Shown in pieces: positions 62,365-64,000 of a DNA stretch of 64,000 nucleotides. A program made the translations under genes and the position numbers. The stretch's first letter is position 1, and the number at the start of each line of letters is the position of its first letter. Below the pieces are notes generated by a model. It had not been told where the DNA came from, did not search any database, and saw only the letters and a list, made by a program, of their open reading frames with translations. This stretch comes from Alkalibacterium pelagium. Its GTDB lineage: Bacteria > Bacillota > Bacilli > Lactobacillales > Carnobacteriaceae_A. The stretch covers positions 11,451 through 75,450 of the forward strand of contig NZ_FNZU01000007.1 in the NCBI RefSeq assembly GCF_900109325.1. The letters run 5' to 3'.

Positions 62365-62420
62365 AATCTATGGGGCACTGTTTTTTAAGACAGTTTAAAG
62401 TGCTCTAGCCTCCATAGATT
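62365..62420 (-). promoter_or_regulatory. Leader RNA stem overlapping the leader peptide codons
   Basis: AATCTATGG (62412-62420, codons 24-26 of the leader peptide) pairs perfectly with CCATAGATT (62365-62373), with GCACT/AGTGC inside. A ribosome paused in the aromatic stretch would cover the first arm, so this stem should depend on translation. Confidence 0.65.
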
Positions 62421-62489
62421 GTTTCTAAAGAAGCTAAAGTAATAACGATTCAATTGTGGCGTGATTAAGTTGTTTAATTCTTTAGTCAT
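62385..62489 (-). CDS. Aromatic leader peptide of the aro operon (34 residues)
   Basis: This short open frame has GAGGAG 9 nt upstream and lies about 40 nt after the predicted transcription start. Its middle reads NRYYFSFFRNNLW (residues 14-26), with another Phe at 31: two Tyr, four Phe and one Trp in 16 codons. It is followed by a stem overlapping its codons, a possible antiterminator and a terminator. That layout is the classic leader-peptide attenuator, in which slow charging of Tyr, Phe or Trp tRNA would pause the ribosome. No homologue is known to me; the call rests on layout. Confidence 0.75.
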   Translation of the reverse strand: MTKELNNLITPQLNRYYFSFFRNNLWRLEHFKLS

Positions 62490-62537
62490 GTTAAACACTC
62501 CTCAATTGGTTTCAGTCATTAACTAACTGTGCTCACA

Positions 62538-62566
62538 ATACTAGCAAGCATGAAAATGAATGTCAA
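62538..62566 (-). promoter_or_regulatory. Promoter of the aro operon
   Basis: The minus strand has TTGACA (62561-62566), a 17-bp spacer and TAGTAT (62538-62543), about 40 bp before the leader peptide start. Confidence 0.75.
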
Positions 62567-62657
62567 GGGATAAGTTAAAAATAATTATTGTTTTTATCAT
62601 TTTACTCTCATGTTACACTTTACTTGTGCTTAAGCAATCGGCAGAATCTCAATCTAT

Positions 62658-62687
62658 TTGCCAATTTATAGTGAACATGTGTATACT
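62658..62687 (+). promoter_or_regulatory. Promoter of aroE
   Basis: TTGCCA (62658-62663), an 18-bp spacer and TATACT (62682-62687) lie only about 24 bp before the aroE start, so the leader is very short. Confidence 0.6.
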
Positions 62688-62710
62688 TTTTAGAAAAACG
62701 AGGTGCCCAT

Positions 62711-63520
62711 ATGAAATTTTACGGCCTGCTGGGTGAAAAACTGACACACAGTTTATCTCCTCAGCTGCATAAAGAATTGTATAAACGACTGGCCATCAAC
62801 GCGGCTTATAAAACGTTTCCCTGCCCACCCGATCAGGTCCCTCAGGCTGTCGGGAGTCTGAGAATCCTGTCCATCAGCGGATCAAACGTGACGATCCCCT
62901 ACAAGGAAACTGTCATCCCTTACCTTGATGAGATCGATCCGACTGCCCAGACACTTGGTGTAGTGAACACGATAAGCAATCAGAACGGCTACTTGAAAGG
63001 CTATAATACTGACTACGAGGGCTTCGGCCTGCTGTTCGAGCGTCGCCAATGGAATCTGAGCGGCAAGTCAGTCACTGTTCTCGGTACAGGCGGATCATCC
63101 AAAATGGTCGTCCAGTATCTGAAGGATCACGGAGTCAAGGACATTACTTTAGTTTCCAGAACCATCAAGGAGTCCCGTTCTGATTCAACGGTCAGATACC
63201 GGACTTACGACGACTTGGACACGTTCAGCGGACATTATCTGATCAATACAACCCCCGTCGGCATGTATCCCAACACAGGCGTTTCTCCGGTATCGGATGA
63301 AACGGCCACACGCTTCGACGCCCTTATTGACCTGATTTATAACCCTCTGGAAACGGCATTCCTGAAACAGGCCCGTTCAATAGGCAAGCCGGCAGTGAAT
63401 GGCCTCGAGATGCTGATCGGACAAGCCATCAAATCTGTAGAAATCTGGGAAAACCGTTCAATCTCATTGGACTTGATGGATGAACTGATTCAGGACTTTT
63501 CCCAGTGGAAGGAAGGGTGA
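62711..63520 (+). CDS. aroE: Shikimate dehydrogenase
   Basis: This enzyme reduces 3-dehydroshikimate to shikimate with NADPH. The 269-residue protein has HSLSPQLHKELY, NVTIPYKETVIPYLD with catalytic Lys, VNTISNQNGYLKGYNTDYEGF, and the nucleotide loop VLGTGGSSKMV, which departs slightly from GAGGA. It is divergent from the aro operon and followed by aroK after 4 bp. Together the two strands supply all shikimate steps except dehydroquinase, which is not in the window. Confidence 0.94.
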   Translation: MKFYGLLGEKLTHSLSPQLHKELYKRLAINAAYKTFPCPPDQVPQAVGSLRILSISGSNVTIPYKETVIPYLDEIDPTAQTLGVVNTISNQNGYLKGYNTDYEGFGLLFERRQWNLSGKSVTVLGTGGSSKMVVQYLKDHGVKDITLVSRTIKESRSDSTVRYRTYDDLDTFSGHYLINTTPVGMYPNTGVSPVSDETATRFDALIDLIYNPLETAFLKQARSIGKPAVNGLEMLIGQAIKSVEIWENRSISLDLMDELIQDFSQWKEG

Positions 63521-63524
63521 GCCT

Positions 63525-64000
63525 ATGACAAACATTGTCCTCATCGGAATGACCGGTAGCGGAAAAACAACCATTGGGAAAGAGCTGGCCAGCCGTCTTA
63601 AGTTTCCTTTCATAGACATGGACGACTATATAGAAGAACAGGCGGGCCAGTCAATCCCGGAATTGTTTGAACAAGGCGAGGAGCTTTTCAGGTCTCTGGA
63701 AACTGACGTCTGCATCAAGCTGGCCGATTCCACTGATACAGTCATATCGACTGGAGGAGGCGCTGTCCTTAAACCAGAAAACCGGAAGTGGCTCAAGCAG
63801 ACGGGTATGATCGTATGGATCGACCGTCCGATAAATCTGATTGTAAAAGACATTGAGACCGCCCACAGACCGCTTCTGAAAAATGGCACCGATGCCCTGT
63901 ATACTCTTTTTGAAAAGCGCCGACCGATCTATGAGGCTCTTGCAGATGTGACTGTCCGCAACGATCAGTCCCTGTCAGAGACGGTGGATGACATACTCAA
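63525..64000 (+). CDS. aroK: Shikimate kinase (3' end beyond the window)
   Basis: This enzyme phosphorylates shikimate with ATP. About 158 codons are visible: Walker A GMTGSGKTT (residues 8-16), the shikimate-binding DMDDYIE and STGGGAVLKPENR, and the lid RPLLKN. The frame is open to the window edge, so the gene is cut by the window rather than broken. It follows aroE by 4 bp in one operon. Confidence 0.93.
   Translation, partial: MTNIVLIGMTGSGKTTIGKELASRLKFPFIDMDDYIEEQAGQSIPELFEQGEELFRSLETDVCIKLADSTDTVISTGGGAVLKPENRKWLKQTGMIVWIDRPINLIVKDIETAHRPLLKNGTDALYTLFEKRRPIYEALADVTVRNDQSLSETVDDIL

Noticed and set aside
1-64000. CRISPR array, prophage or attachment sites
   Set aside because: No regularly spaced direct repeats, integrase or phage genes were seen in the window.

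Overview
The window is chromosomal DNA of a low-to-medium GC Gram-positive bacterium (Firmicutes). Several traits point to Lactobacillales: methionine-type T-boxes in front of metNIQ, a copYAZ operon with cop boxes, AAGGAGG-type ribosome sites and frequent TTG/GTG starts. The very acidic secreted proteins, an ectoine-type and a glycine-betaine transporter side by side, and a cation/proton antiporter fit a halophilic or alkaliphilic member of Carnobacteriaceae (Alkalibacterium or Marinilactibacillus would fit). That placement is inference; no 16S gene is present.

Layout. 0-1.4 kb: a minus-strand array of 11 tRNA genes behind a 5S rRNA gene with its own consensus promoter. 1.4-9.4 kb: msrA, serS with a serine T-box, a serine D,D-carboxypeptidase, an OmpR/histidine-kinase pair, a RocB-like M20 protein. 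9.5-18.8 kb: an M20 amidohydrolase, a class D sortase, a 1312-residue GH10 xylanase whose sorting signal is broken, thioredoxin-like/yidD, small DUF genes, tag, and a MerR regulator divergent from a membrane protein. 19.7-26.3 kb: an osmoprotectant island (ehuBCDA divergent from opuA). 26.4-30.9 kb: metNIQ plus an M20 amidohydrolase behind tandem methionine T-boxes. 31-38 kb: antiporter, pcp, an unknown gene, copYAZ. 38-50.5 kb: a cell-wall-flavoured stretch with two atypical MurE-like ligases, an Asp/Glu racemase, a VanY-like peptidase, TraX, PepV, an ATP-grasp ligase and two related MATE transporters. 50.6-54 kb: an autoregulated YtrA-type GntR/ABC operon. 54.6-56.8 kb: proBA. 56.8-64 kb: an aromatic operon (BacA-like, aroF, aroB, aroA, aroC, chorismate mutase) behind an aromatic leader-peptide attenuator, divergent from aroE-aroK (aroK runs off the end).

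The strongest signals not explained by gene calls are: a 34-codon Tyr/Phe/Trp-rich leader peptide followed by alternative RNA pairings and a terminator ahead of the aro operon; a decayed LPxTG anchor between the xylanase and its neighbouring sortase, with XylR-like and CcpA-like sites at the xylanase promoter; tandem T-boxes; a repeated, covarying 60-bp structured spacer inside the tRNA array; paired operator copies in front of the GntR/ABC operon and one MATE gene; and a pair of Mur-ligase-like proteins lacking the usual third-residue motif beside an ATP-grasp ligase.
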